Source of the DNA: Jiangella alkaliphila
GTDB taxonomy: Bacteria; Actinomycetota; Actinomycetes; Jiangellales; Jiangellaceae
DNA: 64,000 bases
Assembly (NCBI RefSeq): GCF_900105925.1
Contig: NZ_LT629791.1
Location: 7,286,001-7,350,000, forward strand
Direction of reading: 5' to 3'
Shown: one piece after another, positions 26,153 to 34,230 of the stretch
How positions within the stretch are numbered: position 1 is the stretch's first letter
Layout of the letters: every line of letters starts with the position of its first letter
The notes under the pieces: model-generated
What the model was told of the DNA's origin: nothing
Databases searched by the model: none
Seen by the model: only the letters and a program-made list of their open reading frames with translations
Program-made: the position numbers and the translations under genes

Positions 26153-27027
26153 CGGCGGCGGCGAGGCGCCGGCCCGGCGCGTCCGGCTGGTGGTGGGTGC
26201 TGCCGGCGCTGCTGCTGTACGGCGGCTTCGTGCTCTACCCGCTGAGCCAGACGGTGCGCTACTCGTTCTACGACTGGGACGGGTTCGGCCCGGCGACCTG
26301 GGTCGGCCTGGACAACTACCGGTCGGTGGCGACGGACGAGCGGCTGCTGGACTCGCTGGGCCACTCGCTGGTGCTGATCGCGTTCTTCACGCTGCTGCCG
26401 ATCGCGCTCGGCCTGGCGCTGGCCGCCGTCGTCGCCGACCTGCGCTCGGCGGGCGCTCGGGCGGCCGCCCGAGCGGTGCTGTTCCTGCCGCAGGTGGTGC
26501 CGCTGGCCGGCGCCGCCATCGCGTGGTCGTGGATGTACTCGCCCGACGGCGTGGTGAACCAGCTACTGCGCCTGGCCGGGCTGGACGCGCTGGCCCGGCC
26601 CTGGCTGGCCGACTTCCACACCGCGCTGCCCGCGGTCGGCCTGATCGGCGCGTGGGTGGCCACCGGCCTGTGCACGCTGCTGTTCACCGCCGGACTGCTG
26701 CGGATCGACCCGGCGCTCTACGAGGCTGCCGCCTTGGACGGCGCCGGCCGGGTCCGCCGGTTCACCGCGATCACGCTGCCGTCGCTGCGCCGCGAGATCG
26801 TCGTGGCCGCGACCATCCTCACCATCGCGGCGCTGGCCAGCTTCGACATCGTCTACGTCGCCACCGCGGGCGGCCCCGGCTACTCGACGATGGTGCCCGG
26901 CGTGCTGATCTTCCGGCTGGTCTTCACCGAGCAGGCGGTCGGGCTGGCGTCGGCGCTGGCGGTGGTGCTGGTCGTGCTGGTGCTGGCGATCATCGCGCCG
27001 TTGCAGCGGCTGGGGCGCGAGCGGTGA
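26149..27027 (+). CDS. Sugar ABC transporter permease, MalF type
   Basis: This 292-residue inner-membrane permease has about six helices. The first is WWWVLPALLLYGGFVLYPLSQTVRYSFYDWDGFG, typical of MalF/UgpA proteins. The EAA loop that docks the ATPase is visible as YEAAALDGAGRVRRFTAITLPSL. The GTG start overlaps the lipoprotein stop (GTGA). No ATP-binding subunit is encoded nearby; actinobacterial sugar importers commonly share an MsiK-type ATPase encoded elsewhere. Confidence 0.93.
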   Translation: MTAAARRRPGASGWWWVLPALLLYGGFVLYPLSQTVRYSFYDWDGFGPATWVGLDNYRSVATDERLLDSLGHSLVLIAFFTLLPIALGLALAAVVADLRSAGARAAARAVLFLPQVVPLAGAAIAWSWMYSPDGVVNQLLRLAGLDALARPWLADFHTALPAVGLIGAWVATGLCTLLFTAGLLRIDPALYEAAALDGAGRVRRFTAITLPSLRREIVVAATILTIAALASFDIVYVATAGGPGYSTMVPGVLIFRLVFTEQAVGLASALAVVLVVLVLAIIAPLQRLGRER

Positions 27028-27836
27028 GGCGGCGCAGCCCCGCGGGCGTCCTGCTGCTCGCGCTGGCCGCCGTCGGCACCGTCCTGCCGCTGGTCAGCAT
27101 GGCCCTGACGGCGTTGCAGCCGCGCGGCTCCAGCCCGGCCGGTCTGAGCCTGCCGTCCGACCCGCAGTGGGGCAACTTCGCCGCCGCCTGGGACGCCGCC
27201 GTCATGGGCGAGCTGCTGGCGTCCAGCTCGCTGATCGTGCTGGTCGTCGTGCCGGCGGCGCTGCTGGTGGCGACGCTGGCCGGGTACGGGCTGGCGCTGG
27301 TGCCGTTCCGCGGCTCCCGGCTCGTGTACGCGGCGTTCCTGGCCGGCCTCGCACTGCCGTACGAGGCGCTGATCGCCCCGCTCTACCTGCAGCTGGGCGA
27401 CCTCGGCCTGCTGAACACCCGGTGGGCGATCATCCTGCCGCTGACCGCGTTGTTCCTGCCGTTCAGCATCTTCTGGATGCGCGCGCACTTCCTGGGGCTG
27501 CCGGCCGAGCTGCTCGACTCCGCCCGGGTCGACGGCGCGAGCATGCGGCAGGCGTTCCGGCACGTCATGCTGCCACTGGCGGCGCCGGCGTGGTCGGCGC
27601 TGGCGATCCTGCTGTTCCTGTGGACGTGGAACCAGTTCCTGCTCGCGGTGACGCTGGTCGACGACCCGACGCGGCGGACGATGGCCGGTGCGCTCGGCGC
27701 CTTCCAGGGCCAGTACGGCACCGACATCGTGCTGCTGTGCGCCGGGTCGCTGCTCATCGTCGTCCCGACCATCGTGGTGTTCCTCGTGTTCCAGCGCGGC
27801 TTCGTCGCCGCCATCCTCCAGGGAGCGGGCCGATGA
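27024..27836 (+). CDS. Sugar ABC transporter permease, MalG type
   Basis: This 270-residue permease is the partner of the MalF-type protein. Helix 1 is VLLLALAAVGTVLPLVSMALTAL. The ATPase-docking EAA loop reads DSARVDGASMRQAFRHVMLPLA, close to the MalG consensus. The GTG start overlaps the previous stop by 4 bp, and its own stop overlaps the next start (ATGATGA region). The carbohydrate imported is not predictable from sequence. A carbohydrate or sugar-ester substrate is plausible, given the downstream esterase-fold gene. Confidence 0.93.
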   Translation: MRRRSPAGVLLLALAAVGTVLPLVSMALTALQPRGSSPAGLSLPSDPQWGNFAAAWDAAVMGELLASSSLIVLVVVPAALLVATLAGYGLALVPFRGSRLVYAAFLAGLALPYEALIAPLYLQLGDLGLLNTRWAIILPLTALFLPFSIFWMRAHFLGLPAELLDSARVDGASMRQAFRHVMLPLAAPAWSALAILLFLWTWNQFLLAVTLVDDPTRRTMAGALGAFQGQYGTDIVLLCAGSLLIVVPTIVVFLVFQRGFVAAILQGAGR

Positions 27837-29005
27837 TCGACGGACACTGGGCGCCGGACTACGCGCCGGTCGCGCGGACTCTGGCCGACCTGCTCGCCGA
27901 GGACCCGGCCGCGGGCGCCGCCGTCGCGGTGTACGTCGACGGACGGCCGGTGGTGGACGTGTGGGGCGGCCGGGCCGACCCGCGCACCGGCGCCCGCTGG
28001 GCCGCGGACACCCTCGCCGCCACGTTCTCCTGCACGAAGGGCCTGCTGGCGGCGTGCGCCGTCCGGGCCGCCCAGGACGGCGCGCTCGACCTCGACGCGC
28101 CGGTGGCCGCGTACTGGCCGGCGTTCGCCGCGCACGGCAAGGCGGCGGTGACGACGCGCATGGTGCTGTCGCACTCGGCCGGGCTGCCCGCACTGGACGC
28201 CGACCTCACCCGCGCCGACGCGCTGGCCGGGACGCCGGTCGTCGAGGCGCTGGAGCGGCAGCGGCCGCTGTGGCCGCCCGGCAGCGGGCACGCCTATCAC
28301 GCCATGACGTACGGCTGGCTGGTCGCGGAGATCCTGCGCCGCGCCACCGGAGCACCGCTGGCCGAGCACCTCGCCCGGCTGGCCGGCAGGCCCGACCTGC
28401 TGCTCGGCGTCACGGCCACGGACGCCGCGCGGGTGGCGCCGGCCGGCTGGGACCGGGCCCGCTCGCGGCTGACGTTCCCCGCCGACGCGCCGTCGACACC
28501 CTGGCGGCGGCGGACCGTGACCCGCGCGATCACCCTCGGCCGCGCGTTCACCCCCGAGCTGGTCGGCGACGGCACCGGGCTCGACGACCCCGCCGTCCTG
28601 GCCGCCGGGCTGCCCGCCGTCGGCGTCGTCGCGACGGCCCGGGCGCTGGCCCGCACCTGGTCGCGCGTCGTCACGGAGACCGACGGCGCGCCCGCGCTGC
28701 TGCGCCCGGAGGCCGTCCGCGACGCGACCCGGGTCCTGGCCGAGGGGCCGGGCGTGCTGGACCTGCCGCCGCCGCACGCCCGCTGGGCCACCGGGTTCAT
28801 GCTGCGCTCGCCGATCGCGCCGATGCTGGCCGAGTCCTCCTTCGGCCACGACGGCGCCGGCGGCCAGCTGGCCTTCGCCGACCCCGTCGCCCGGGTCGGG
28901 TTCGCCTACCTGACCAACCGGCTGCGCAACCACGACGACGACCGGGCGGAGCGCCTCGTCGGTTCGCTCCGCTCGGTCGTCGACGGCCGGACGTCAGTCA
29001 GCTGA
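27833..29005 (+). CDS. Serine beta-lactamase-fold hydrolase (EstB-like esterase)
   Basis: This 390-residue class C beta-lactamase-fold protein has the SxxK motif as SCTKG near residue 63. The Tyr motif is YHAMTYGW rather than YxN, and the third motif is FGHDGAGGQLAF. This pattern is typical of the EstB-type esterases rather than of antibiotic-cleaving enzymes. There is no signal peptide, so it should act in the cytoplasm. The ATG start overlaps the permease stop, placing it in the ABC operon. It may deacylate the imported compound, which is inference. The 3' end overlaps the convergent Tat-protein gene by 12 bp. Confidence 0.9.
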   Translation: MIDGHWAPDYAPVARTLADLLAEDPAAGAAVAVYVDGRPVVDVWGGRADPRTGARWAADTLAATFSCTKGLLAACAVRAAQDGALDLDAPVAAYWPAFAAHGKAAVTTRMVLSHSAGLPALDADLTRADALAGTPVVEALERQRPLWPPGSGHAYHAMTYGWLVAEILRRATGAPLAEHLARLAGRPDLLLGVTATDAARVAPAGWDRARSRLTFPADAPSTPWRRRTVTRAITLGRAFTPELVGDGTGLDDPAVLAAGLPAVGVVATARALARTWSRVVTETDGAPALLRPEAVRDATRVLAEGPGVLDLPPPHARWATGFMLRSPIAPMLAESSFGHDGAGGQLAFADPVARVGFAYLTNRLRNHDDDRAERLVGSLRSVVDGRTSVS

Positions 29006-29602
29006 ACGCTGCGCCTGAGCGCGCAGTTCGGCCCGCTGCCGGTCGCTCAGCGGCTTGACGTCGTCGCAGTAGATGGTGCCGTTCACGATGAGGTCGCCCT
29101 CGATGTAGACCGGACCGGACAGGTAGACCGAGCCGATGGCGTAGAGCGCGCTGCTCCACTCGGTCTCGGTCTCGTCCGTGAAGCCGTAGGCGTAGATCGC
29201 CGGATCGTGGCCGCCGTAGGTCGTAGCGATGATCGCCGGCGTCGCCGAACCGGTCGCGACCACGGCGCCGCCGATGCCCATCATGTGCTCGTCGTTGGTG
29301 TTCACGGCCCGGATCGCCGCGTTCATCGCGTCACCGGTCGAGGCGACCAGGCCGTCGCCCTCGCCGCGATGCTGCACGCCGAGCGTCGCCGCGCCGGAGG
29401 AGCGGACGGTCGTCGTGGCGCTGCCGGACGTGTTCACGCGGCCGAGGCGGACGGGGTCGCCGGGGGCGGCCTGCGCGGATGAGGCGGCGGCCACGCCGGC
29501 CACGGTCGCGACGGCGCCACCGGCCAGCACGCCGGCGCCCCGGAGCAGGCGCCGGCGGCTGGAGCGGTCGTCGGCCGCGGACGGGGTCTCGGGTTCCATC
29601 AT
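28994..29602 (-). CDS. Tat-exported protein of unknown function
   Basis: This 202-residue protein has a twin-arginine signal: SRRRLLRG at 15-22, a hydrophobic Ala/Val stretch and a cleavage site after SAQA. The mature part is Gly/Thr/Ala-rich with short repeated phrases (VNTSGSATTTVRSSGAATLG, VNTNDEHMMGIGGAVVATG). It then has a polar-assembly-like block, LYAIGSVYLSGPVYIEGDLI, resembling repetitive trimeric surface proteins. I cannot name a family. The ATG at 29602 has GGAG about 9 nt upstream; the next codon is also ATG. The Tat route implies folding before export. Confidence 0.82.
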   Translation of the reverse strand: MMEPETPSAADDRSSRRRLLRGAGVLAGGAVATVAGVAAASSAQAAPGDPVRLGRVNTSGSATTTVRSSGAATLGVQHRGEGDGLVASTGDAMNAAIRAVNTNDEHMMGIGGAVVATGSATPAIIATTYGGHDPAIYAYGFTDETETEWSSALYAIGSVYLSGPVYIEGDLIVNGTIYCDDVKPLSDRQRAELRAQAQRSAD

Positions 29603-29740
29603 GAAGTGCTCCCAGGTCGGGCTGGATGAATCGGGCAAACACGGCCGTGTTGCCCAGTAGACGCCCGACCCGCAAGCGAGGTTGCCCGGATGCGCGGCCC
29701 GAATCGGCCTGGGCCCGCGGGTGTGGCACGATCTGGAACC

Positions 29741-31933
29741 ATGCCCGCTCCCGGCACCCGCACTGTCGACGTCCTGGACGTCTCGGACCTCCGCTTCCCC
29801 GGCGGCACCTCGCACAGCATCGCCGAGGAGATCACGGCGCAGGCCCGGTCCGGGTACAGCACCGGCCTGATCAGCCTGAACGGGCCGCTCGTCGCCAAGG
29901 TGTCCCCGGTGAACCGGCTCATCCGCGCGGCGGTCGAGGACGGCCGCGCCCGGCTGCTGGTCGGCCGGGCTCCGGTGCGGGCGAAGGTCGTCGTGGTGCG
30001 GCACCCGGCGGTCCTGCAGCACGCCGCGGAGCAGCTGCCGCCGGTCGAGGCCGACCATGTCGTCATCGTCGCCAACGCCGCGCCCTACGACATCGACGGG
30101 CACGAGCACTACCGGCCCGAGGCGGTGCACGAGATCGCCAAGCACCGGTTCGGCCGCGAGCCGCTCTGGGCGCCGATCGGCCCGCTGGTGCGGCAGGCCA
30201 TCGCCGGCCGGGTGCCGGCGGAGTCGCTGGCCGAAACCGACTGGGTCAACATCATCGACGTCGACGCCTGGGCCGTCGACCGGCCGGGCCGGGCGGCCGG
30301 AGCGCGCCCCGTCATCGGGCGGCACAGCCGGTCGTCGCCGCAGAAGTGGCCCGCCGACGCCGCCACGCTGCACGCCGTCTACCCGGTCGACGGGACGTGG
30401 ACGGTGCGCGTGCTCGGCGGCGCGGGGCCGGTGGAGCACCTGCTCGGCGACCTGCCGGAGAGCTGGGAGGTGTTCCCGTTCGGCGCGATGCCGCCGCGCG
30501 ACTTCCTGGCCTCGCTCGACTTCTTCGTCTACTTCCACAACCCGCGCTGGGTCGAGGCGTTCGGCCGGACCATCCTGGAGGCGCTGGCCACCGGCGTCCC
30601 GGCCGTCCTGCCGCCGCACTTCGAGCCGGTCTTCGGCGACGCCGCCGTCTACGCCGAGCCGCACGACGTCCGCCGCGTCGTCGAGACCCTCTACGCCGAC
30701 CGCGCCGCCTACGACGCGCAGGTCGAGCGGGCCCGGACGACGGCGCGCGAGCGGTACGGCCACGAGGCGCACGTCGCGCGGCTGGCGGCGCTGATCGGGC
30801 CGCCCAGCACGACGCCGGCGCCGTCCACCCCCACCCCGGCCGCCCCCGCGACGACGAGCGACGAGCGGCCGCCGCGGGCGCTGTTCGTCAGCAGCAACGG
30901 CGCCGGCATGGGCCACCTCACCCGGCTGCTGGCGTACGCGCAGCGGTGCGCGCCCGCGCTGGAGCCGCACTTCTTCTCGCTGTCGCAGGCCGCGCCGGTG
31001 GTCGGGCGGTTCGGGCACCCGTACGAGTACGTGCCGTCGGCGTCCGCGACCGGGCTGGAGCCGGCCCGCTGGCACGCGTACTTCGCCGCCCGGCTGTCGG
31101 CCACCATCGAGCGCATCCACCCGTCGGTCGTCGTCTTCGACGGCACCTGGCCGTACGAGGGGCTCGGTCTGGTCCGCCGGGCCTACCCGGGCATCCGCTG
31201 GGTGTGGTCGCGACGAGGAATGTGGCGGGCCGGAATGAACCGCGACCAGCTGGCGAAATCGAGCTGGTTCGACCTCGTCATCGAGCCGGGCGAGTTCGCC
31301 GGACCGGCCGACCAGGGCGTCACCGCGCAGGCCCAGGCGACCCGCGTCGGCCCCGTCACCCTGCTCGACCGCGACGACCTCGACACCCGCGCCGCGGCCC
31401 GCTCGTTCCTCGGCCTGGACCCGGCCGCGCCGCTCGCGCTGGTCTCGCTCGGCGCGGGCAACATCAACGACACCAGCGGCGACCTCGGAGCCGTCGTCGC
31501 CGCGCTGCGCGACCTGGGCGTCGAGGTGTGCGTGACGCAGCCGGAGATCGCGACCGGCCAGGGCCGCCTCGACGACGTCCACGTGGTGCGCGACTTCCCG
31601 CTGTCACGCCGCTACCGCGCGTTCGACCTCGCCGTCAGCGCGACCGGCTACAACAGCTTCCACGAACTGCTCCGGTTCGGCGTCCCGACGCTGTTCGTGC
31701 CGAACCGGTCCACCGCGCTGGACGACCAGGAGGCGCGCGGCCGCTACGCCGCGGCGCAGGGCTGGGCGCATACGCTCGAGGTGGTCACCGTCGACCAGGC
31801 GACGCCGCTGCTGGCCGACCTGCTGGAGCGGGGCGAGCCGATGGTGAAGCACGTCTCCGACGCCGACCCCGGCAACGGCGCCGTCGGGGCCGCCCGCGTC
31901 CTCACCGGCCTCGTCGTCGAAGGGCAGGTCTGA
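29741..31933 (+). CDS. Two-domain glycosyltransferase (GT4-like plus GT28/MGT-like)
   Basis: This 730-residue protein contains two glycosyltransferase halves. Residues about 1-370 look like a GT4-type GT-B fold (VLDVSDLRFPGGTSHSIAEEI, then FPFGAMPPRDFLASLDFFVYFH and FGRTILEALATGVPAVLP). After a Pro/Thr linker (about 352-372), residues 376-730 resemble a GT28/MurG-like enzyme (FVSSNGAGMGHLTRLLAYA, LVSLGAGNINDTSGD, SATGYNSFHELLRFGVPTLFVPN). It probably makes two successive glycosidic bonds. The start ATG at 29741 is chosen over an upstream one because the conserved sequence begins there. No membrane segments are present. The gene at 31936 follows 2 bp later. Confidence 0.85.
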   Translation: MPAPGTRTVDVLDVSDLRFPGGTSHSIAEEITAQARSGYSTGLISLNGPLVAKVSPVNRLIRAAVEDGRARLLVGRAPVRAKVVVVRHPAVLQHAAEQLPPVEADHVVIVANAAPYDIDGHEHYRPEAVHEIAKHRFGREPLWAPIGPLVRQAIAGRVPAESLAETDWVNIIDVDAWAVDRPGRAAGARPVIGRHSRSSPQKWPADAATLHAVYPVDGTWTVRVLGGAGPVEHLLGDLPESWEVFPFGAMPPRDFLASLDFFVYFHNPRWVEAFGRTILEALATGVPAVLPPHFEPVFGDAAVYAEPHDVRRVVETLYADRAAYDAQVERARTTARERYGHEAHVARLAALIGPPSTTPAPSTPTPAAPATTSDERPPRALFVSSNGAGMGHLTRLLAYAQRCAPALEPHFFSLSQAAPVVGRFGHPYEYVPSASATGLEPARWHAYFAARLSATIERIHPSVVVFDGTWPYEGLGLVRRAYPGIRWVWSRRGMWRAGMNRDQLAKSSWFDLVIEPGEFAGPADQGVTAQAQATRVGPVTLLDRDDLDTRAAARSFLGLDPAAPLALVSLGAGNINDTSGDLGAVVAALRDLGVEVCVTQPEIATGQGRLDDVHVVRDFPLSRRYRAFDLAVSATGYNSFHELLRFGVPTLFVPNRSTALDDQEARGRYAAAQGWAHTLEVVTVDQATPLLADLLERGEPMVKHVSDADPGNGAVGAARVLTGLVVEGQV

Positions 31934-31935
31934 CC

Positions 31936-32487
31936 ATGGCCGACCGCCGCAAGCCGCGCCGCGTCATGCGCCACATGCGCCGCATCCCCGGCTACCGGTA
32001 CGCCCGGCGCACCGTCGTCCCGCGCATCCGCGACAGCGCCACCGCCCGCGCCGTCGTGCACCGGCTGTTCGCCGTCGACTCCAAGCAGCACACGCCGCTC
32101 GACGTCACCGCCGGCCGGCTGCTGGCCGGCGTCGGCACCGGGCGGCTGCCGGTCGTCGTGGTGCTGCTCCTGGGCGCGCCCGCGGAGCGGGTCAGGGAGA
32201 TCGTCGACGAGATCGCCGAACTGCAGGTGCTGACAGCCGGGTTCCGGCCGGTGATCGTCATGGACGTGCCCGAGCTGGCCGCGGCCCGCGCCTACGGGTA
32301 CCCGGCGGAGCTGCTGCTGCCGGCCGGCGACTGGCCGTACGAGGGTCAGTCGTGGGACGACTACGTGCGCACGACGCTGAGCACCGTCTTCGCGACCTAC
32401 CGCAGCACCGCGTCGGTGGTGGTCGGCCCGGACGGGCTCGGCCGGACCGAGCGGCTGCTGCTGGCCGCGCTCGCCCCGCGGACCTGA
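31936..32487 (+). CDS. Uncharacterised protein following the double glycosyltransferase
   Basis: This 183-residue protein is of no family I recognise. The N-terminus is very basic (MADRRKPRRVMRHMRRIPGYRYARR). A hydrophobic beta strand, LPVVVVLLLGAP, is followed by a Rossmann-like pattern (AELQVLTAGFRPVIVMDVPELAAARAYGYPAELLLP). The start is 2 bp after the stop of the glycosyltransferase, so they are co-transcribed and probably act together, perhaps as an accessory of glycan synthesis. Confidence 0.75.
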   Translation: MADRRKPRRVMRHMRRIPGYRYARRTVVPRIRDSATARAVVHRLFAVDSKQHTPLDVTAGRLLAGVGTGRLPVVVVLLLGAPAERVREIVDEIAELQVLTAGFRPVIVMDVPELAAARAYGYPAELLLPAGDWPYEGQSWDDYVRTTLSTVFATYRSTASVVVGPDGLGRTERLLLAALAPRT

Positions 32488-32508
32488 GCCGGAGGCGTCA
32501 ACTGGGCG

Positions 32509-32820
32509 TCAGCGGGTCTCGAGGTCCATGCGCATGGCCCGCGCCGCGCCCTCGGAGACCTCGGGGTCGAGCGTGCCGATCTTCTCCTCGACGTCGCCGA
32601 CCAGCTCGGACAGCGCGGTCTTCAGCGGCTGCGCGTTGGGCGCGAGGTAGTCGTCGTGGATCTGCCGGGCCTTGACGCCGGTCCATGCCGGGCCGGGGCC
32701 GATGGACCCCGCGGGCGCGTCCATGTTCGGCGTCTCGGCGACGGCGTTGGACGTGCGGGTCTTCAGACTCTCCATGGCGGAGATGAACGGGTTGGGGACC
32801 ATCCGGTCGTTCGCCATCAC
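32509..32820 (-). CDS. Small WXG100-like protein, possible ESX partner
   Basis: This is a 103-residue acidic, helical-looking protein. It has a central WTG (PAWTGVKARQIHDDYLAP, about residue 46), similar to the turn of WXG100/ESAT-6-like proteins. The call is weak and the helices are not clearly amphipathic. The listed start is GTG at 32820, directly followed by ATG (32817); the ATG is better placed relative to an upstream AGGG. It is divergent from the lipoprotein gene and near the larger WXG-like gene at 34231. These three are probably one unit inserted in the glycan region. Confidence 0.6.
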   Translation of the reverse strand: MMANDRMVPNPFISAMESLKTRTSNAVAETPNMDAPAGSIGPGPAWTGVKARQIHDDYLAPNAQPLKTALSELVGDVEEKIGTLDPEVSEGAARAMRMDLETR

Positions 32821-32900
32821 ACCCTACTTCCTGTTCGGTCACGCTGCGCGTGAGGCTAGCATGGCGGCTGCGAACGCCAGCCGACGATGGAGATGGACAC

Positions 32901-34163
32901 GTGCGGACCAGCAGAGCGGTCATCGGAGTCATCCTCGCATTGACCGCGGTGACCGCATGTACCTCTGACGACGACGGCGGCGACGGCGTCGAGGTCGAGC
33001 TGGTGGCCGGCGGCGGCGACTCACCACTGGCCGCTGAGCCGGCCGCCGGGCGGGACATACGCCTCGACGGGCAGGTCACAGCGCTCACCTCGGGGCCAGA
33101 CGGCTCGGTGTGGGCCGTCGCCGGCGGCGACACTCTGGTCGAGATCACCGCTGACGGTGACGTGCGCTCCCTCGAGCCGGAGTTGCCTGCCGGTGCCACG
33201 GCCGTCACCGACCTTGCTGTCGGCCCGGACGGCACCGTGTACGCCGTTGCCGACGGTGCGTCCGACGCGTCCGTCTTCGTACTCGACAGCGACACCCTCC
33301 AGGCGGCGCTCGGTGTCCCCGCGCCGCCTGAGGAGCTGTCCGCCCGTACGCCGGTGTCACCCGACGGAACCCCCGCCGAGGAGGCTCGGCTCGGCCAGGT
33401 CGTGGACATCGCCGCGGACGCCGACGGCCGGTTGCTGTTCGCCGAGTCACTGCTGGCCGAGGGCGGGGGCCTGACGGGTGCCTCTATGGTCCGGACGGTC
33501 GAGGACGGTGTCCTCGTCACCCTCGCAGGTCAACCCTGGGAGGACCCGACCACCGCACCCGAGACCGACCAGATCCCGGTCACCGCATTCCCGGACGGAT
33601 CCGCCGCCACGGAGATCGACCTGCTGGGCCCGATCGCGCTGGCCGGTGGGCCTGACGGCGACGTCCTCGTCCGCACCGGGTGGTCCGTGCTGTCGATCGC
33701 CGACGACGGGACAGCCGGCGTCGTCCTCGGAGCCGACACCAGCGATGACACCCTGCCGGTGGTCACCTCGGACGGACCGTTCGCCGAGACCGTCGGCGCG
33801 ACCTCCATCGGTTACCGGGCGATCCTGGATCCCAAGACCTTCTCCGTGACGGGGGATGGCGCCATCGCGACCGGTGCCATCGGCAACCTGGAGAGCCTCA
33901 CCGAGGACGACCACGCACCGTACGAGTGGGTGGTCACCGACGGAAGCGAGCGCGCCCAGGCGATCGCCGACTCCCGAGCGAGCAACACCGAGACGCACTC
34001 CACCGTCGTCGTCACGCCCGGCGGGGAGGTCGCCACAGCCGACATCGCCAGCGATGATGCGGCATGGTACGGCGACGGCCGGCTCGCGGCCGCGGTCTAC
34101 GACGATGAGTCCGACGAGTCGATCATCGTTGCCATCGAGATACCGGACGACATCGCGTCCTGA
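32901..34163 (+). CDS. Lipoprotein with repeated propeller-like segments
   Basis: This 420-residue exported lipoprotein has the short signal IGVILALTAVTAC, with the lipobox cysteine at 20. An acidic linker (SDDDGGDG) follows, then repeated units of the type LTSGPDGSVWAVAGGDTLVEI, LAVGPDGTVYAVADG and IALAGGPDGDVLVRTG. These suggest an NHL/SMP-30-like beta-propeller on the outer face. The frame opens upstream, but the GTG at 32901, directly before the signal sequence, is preferred. The codon use looks less G/C-biased than in surrounding genes. No partner or ligand is known; the WXG-like neighbours suggest a surface or type VII-linked role. Confidence 0.8.
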   Translation: MRTSRAVIGVILALTAVTACTSDDDGGDGVEVELVAGGGDSPLAAEPAAGRDIRLDGQVTALTSGPDGSVWAVAGGDTLVEITADGDVRSLEPELPAGATAVTDLAVGPDGTVYAVADGASDASVFVLDSDTLQAALGVPAPPEELSARTPVSPDGTPAEEARLGQVVDIAADADGRLLFAESLLAEGGGLTGASMVRTVEDGVLVTLAGQPWEDPTTAPETDQIPVTAFPDGSAATEIDLLGPIALAGGPDGDVLVRTGWSVLSIADDGTAGVVLGADTSDDTLPVVTSDGPFAETVGATSIGYRAILDPKTFSVTGDGAIATGAIGNLESLTEDDHAPYEWVVTDGSERAQAIADSRASNTETHSTVVVTPGGEVATADIASDDAAWYGDGRLAAAVYDDESDESIIVAIEIPDDIAS

Positions 34164-34176
34164 CCTGCCGAATGCG

Positions 34177-34216
34177 CTGACGGCGGCAACCCGGCCACTC
34201 GGGTGGCCGCCGTCAG
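34177..34216. terminator. Bidirectional terminator hairpin
   Basis: A perfect 11-bp stem, CTGACGGCGGC (34177-34187) with GCCGCCGTCAG (34206-34216), contains an inner CCCG/CGGG stem. It lies between the convergent lipoprotein and WXG-like genes, 13 bp past one stop and 14 bp before the other. This is the best terminator in the window. Confidence 0.75.
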
Positions 34217-34230
34217 TGCCTCACCGTCGA

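Noticed and set aside
27833-29005. An antibiotic-resistance beta-lactamase
   Set aside because: There is no signal peptide and the YxN motif is replaced by YHA, a pattern of esterases of the same fold.
29603-31582. N-terminal extension of the Tat protein over the double glycosyltransferase
   Set aside because: The 660-residue extension is antisense to a clear glycosyltransferase. The real start has a ribosome site and begins a Tat signal.
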